DNA of 64,000 nucleotides from Caldilineaceae bacterium (GTDB lineage Bacteria > Chloroflexota > Anaerolineae > Caldilineales > Caldilineaceae): contig JAPKMW010000039.1 of the NCBI GenBank assembly GCA_026645575.1, forward strand, positions 1-64,000, in the 5' to 3' direction. The position numbers and the translations under genes are program-made. Each line of letters begins with the position of its first letter. The first letter of the stretch is position 1. A model generated the notes under the pieces. It was not told the origin of the DNA. It did no database searches and saw only the letters and a program-made list of their open reading frames with translations. This document shows, piece after piece, positions 61,874 to 64,000 of this stretch.

Positions 61874-64000
61874 TTACTTCGCCAGCGACAGGGCGACCTT
61901 ACCCGGATTCATGGGCAGTTCATATTGGCGGACGCCCGTGGCTCGGTAGATGGCATTGGCCAACGCCGCAGCCGGCGGCACAATCGGCACTTCGCCGACG
62001 CCGCGCACGCCAAAGGGATGATTCGGATTCGGCACTTCCACCATGACCGTATCGATCATAGGCAGGTCAAGCGCCGTGGGCATCCGGTAGTCGAGTAGTG
62101 AGGCGTTCACAAGTTGGCCGTTTTGGTTGTAGAAGTACTCTTCATTCAACGCCCAACCCACACCTTGCGCCACGCCACCCTGCAACTGCCCTTCGACATA
62201 GCTGGGGTGAATGGCCCGACCGACATCTTGCACGGCGGTGTAGCGTAGGATTGTCACCTTGCCGGTTTCAGGATCGACTTCGACATCGACAATGTGGGTG
62301 GCGAAGCCCGGGCCGGCGCCCTTGGGCGTCTCAGCGACGCTGGTCATGATCGGGCCGTGGCGGTTGAGTTCCTTGGCCGCGTCCTTGAAGCTCATGCTGT
62401 TGCTGCCGCTCGTGAAGACGCCGTCGCCGTACTGCACCGTGGCGGCATCGACTTCCCAATGTTCGGCCAGACCGGCGCTCATCATTTCGATGATCTTGTT
62501 GCCGGCTTTGTGGATTGTGACACCGATCTTGAAGGTCACGCTGCTGCCGCCGGTGCCGCCCGTCATCGCGATGGAGTCCGTATCGACAACCTGGGGAACA
62601 ACCTGATCAACCCCAATTTGCAACGTTTCGGCCAACATCATAGCGGCCGAGGCGCGGCTGCCGCCAATGTCAGTGGAGCCTTCGACCAGGCTAACGATGC
62701 CGTCCGCATTAACAATCACGGTGACGCTGGATTGGTTGCTGCCGTTGAACCAGAAGCCGGAGGCGACGCCGCGGCCACGGTTCTTGCCCGTCAACGGGGC
62801 GCTGTAGTGCGGATGATTCTTGGCCGCTTCCAGCGTTTCAATAAAGCCAATGCGGCCATAAACCGGCCCATCCGGGCGGCGATCCCCTTCGACGCAGCCG
62901 TTGATACGGCGGAATTCGAGCGGGTCAATGTTCAGCTTTTCAGCCAATTCGTCGATGACCGCTTCCGAGGCAAAGGCGGCGTTGGTGCCGCCGGGGGCGC
63001 GATAGGCGCCGGTCTTCGGGCGATTGTTGACAACATCATAGGCGTCGATCTTGACATTCTCCAGGCGATAAGGGGCCAGGATCACGCCGGCGCCGGCGCC
63101 GACGGGTGAGCCAGGATAGGCGCCCGCTTCGTAGATCATATCGGCTTCGGCAGCGGTAATGACGCCGTCCTTGGTCGCGCCCATTTTGACGCGGATGTAG
63201 GAACCGGAGGTTGGGCCGGTGGCGAGCAAGACTTCCGTGCGCGACATGGTCATCTTAACCGGACGATGACCGCTCTTGCGCGAAAGGATGGCAGCCGGCA
63301 CATCGGTATAGGCGGTAAATTTGCCGCCAAAGCCGCCACCGATTTCGGTAGGTGTCACGCGCACATTGGAGAGGGGAATGTTTAGCAAACCGGCGACCTG
63401 ATCGCGAATGGCGAAGGCGCCTTGCGTGCTGGTCCAGACCTGAACATGGTCATCTTCACGCCACATCGCGGTTGAAGAGTGCGGTTCGAGATAACCCTGA
63501 TGCACCATCGCTGTGACAAACTCCCGTTCGACAATCACATCGGCGGCGGCAAACCCCTTCGCCATGTCGCCACGGGCATGTTGGAAGTGAGCAGCAACGT
63601 TGGAGGGCGTATCACCAGTTTTGCCCAGTTCATTGGTGCGCAAATTTTCATGGAGAATGGGGGCGCCCGGCTTCATGGCTTCCTTGGCATCCAACACCGC
63701 TGGCAGCACTTCATATTCCACCTTGATCAAGGCTGCGGCTTCTTCTGCAATGTGCGGGCTGGTGGCAGCGACCGCCGCGACGGGATGGCCGTGATAGAGC
63801 GCCTTGTCGTGGGCGATAATGTTGTCGCGCAATTCGCGCAGGTTGGCCGAATCTTCGCCCATCTCTTGGACGACATCTTCGACATAACCGAAGTCGGCAC
63901 GGGTGCAGACGGCGGTAACGCCGGGCAGCTTTTCGGCGGCGCTGGTGTCAATCGAAAGAATGCGGGCATGGGCGTGCGGACTGCGCACAAATTTGCCATA
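61874..64000 (-). CDS. Xanthine dehydrogenase family molybdopterin-binding subunit (partial)
   Basis: More than 708 residues; the frame is open at the right edge of the window. It is the large Mo-cofactor subunit of a xanthine/CO-dehydrogenase-like hydroxylase. Visible are RSPHAHARI, the Mo-site segments EIGGGFGGKFTAYTD and GAYRAPGGTNAAF, and the C-terminal active-site Glu in GVGEVPIVPPAAALANA. The N-terminus and the FeS and FAD subunits, if adjacent, lie outside. The residue facing the molybdenum and the substrate class are not certain. A terminator follows. Confidence 0.93.
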   Translation of the reverse strand, partial: YGKFVRSPHAHARILSIDTSAAEKLPGVTAVCTRADFGYVEDVVQEMGEDSANLRELRDNIIAHDKALYHGHPVAAVAATSPHIAEEAAALIKVEYEVLPAVLDAKEAMKPGAPILHENLRTNELGKTGDTPSNVAAHFQHARGDMAKGFAAADVIVEREFVTAMVHQGYLEPHSSTAMWREDDHVQVWTSTQGAFAIRDQVAGLLNIPLSNVRVTPTEIGGGFGGKFTAYTDVPAAILSRKSGHRPVKMTMSRTEVLLATGPTSGSYIRVKMGATKDGVITAAEADMIYEAGAYPGSPVGAGAGVILAPYRLENVKIDAYDVVNNRPKTGAYRAPGGTNAAFASEAVIDELAEKLNIDPLEFRRINGCVEGDRRPDGPVYGRIGFIETLEAAKNHPHYSAPLTGKNRGRGVASGFWFNGSNQSSVTVIVNADGIVSLVEGSTDIGGSRASAAMMLAETLQIGVDQVVPQVVDTDSIAMTGGTGGSSVTFKIGVTIHKAGNKIIEMMSAGLAEHWEVDAATVQYGDGVFTSGSNSMSFKDAAKELNRHGPIMTSVAETPKGAGPGFATHIVDVEVDPETGKVTILRYTAVQDVGRAIHPSYVEGQLQGGVAQGVGWALNEEYFYNQNGQLVNASLLDYRMPTALDLPMIDTVMVEVPNPNHPFGVRGVGEVPIVPPAAALANAIYRATGVRQYELPMNPGKVALSLAK

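Noticed and set aside
1..64000. tRNA, rRNA and intact insertion sequences
   Set aside because: No cloverleaf-like T-arm sequences, rRNA signatures or complete transposase genes with terminal repeats were seen on either strand. A dedicated tRNA/IS search was not possible here.

Overview
This 64 kb window looks like chromosome from a Chloroflexota bacterium, probably of the Caldilineae/Anaerolineae type. That placement is inferred from gene content: an Aap-type amino-acid ABC operon with Ala/Pro-linked lipoproteins, DUF4058 proteins, an AAA-ATPase/PD-(D/E)XK protein, BTAD-type regulators, many sugar-acid enzymes, and intergenic hairpins built from 7-9 nt degenerate tandem words. No rRNA, tRNA, CRISPR array or intact insertion sequence was found.

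Layout. 0.1-10.7 kb: a frameshifted response regulator-histidine kinase, a cytochrome P450, a fused UxaA-type dehydratase, a DUF4058 protein, an HpaI-type aldolase, an S9 peptidase and a methyltransferase. 10.8-21.1 kb: a sugar-acid/polyol catabolic block (aldo-keto reductase, galactonate-dehydratase-like enolase enzyme, SDR, UxuA-like protein, D-threonine-aldolase-like PLP enzyme, TIM-barrel isomerase, Gfo/Idh and zinc-less MDR oxidoreductases). 21.4-28.8 kb: an AAA/PD-(D/E)XK protein, a decayed BTAD-TPR regulator, a SnoaL-like lipoprotein, a winged-helix protein, a second DUF4058 protein and an MFS exporter. 28.9-33.7 kb: the four-gene polar amino-acid ABC operon. 34.8-40.4 kb: dnaE interrupted by a 425-residue intein with homing-endonuclease motifs. 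40.6-42.4 kb: a small AT-rich island ending in a PIN-like nuclease. 42.4-51.8 kb: a frameshifted membrane histidine kinase, RidA, a lipase-like hydrolase, a hydroxyacid-oxoacid transhydrogenase, a LOV-GAF histidine kinase, a Gfo/Idh oxidoreductase, a HAD enzyme and a nuclease remnant. 52.9-57.8 kb: an AT-rich three-gene cassette (membrane coiled-coil protein, KAP P-loop NTPase, CHAT caspase-like protease). 57.8-64 kb: two epimerases, a D-cysteine-desulfhydrase-like enzyme, a small methyltransferase-like protein, an AbrB-like/C39 peptidase pair and the 3' part of a molybdenum hydroxylase large subunit.

The metabolic genes fit a heterotroph that oxidises, dehydrates and cleaves sugar acids and imports amino acids. 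The most interesting parts are the CHAT-KAP-membrane cassette, a plausible conflict or suicide system that I cannot match to a named one, and the intergenic short-period palindromic repeats, which resemble cyanobacterial STRRs. At least four genes carry a single-base frameshift, most next to short homopolymers, so sequencing error should be considered before calling them pseudogenes.
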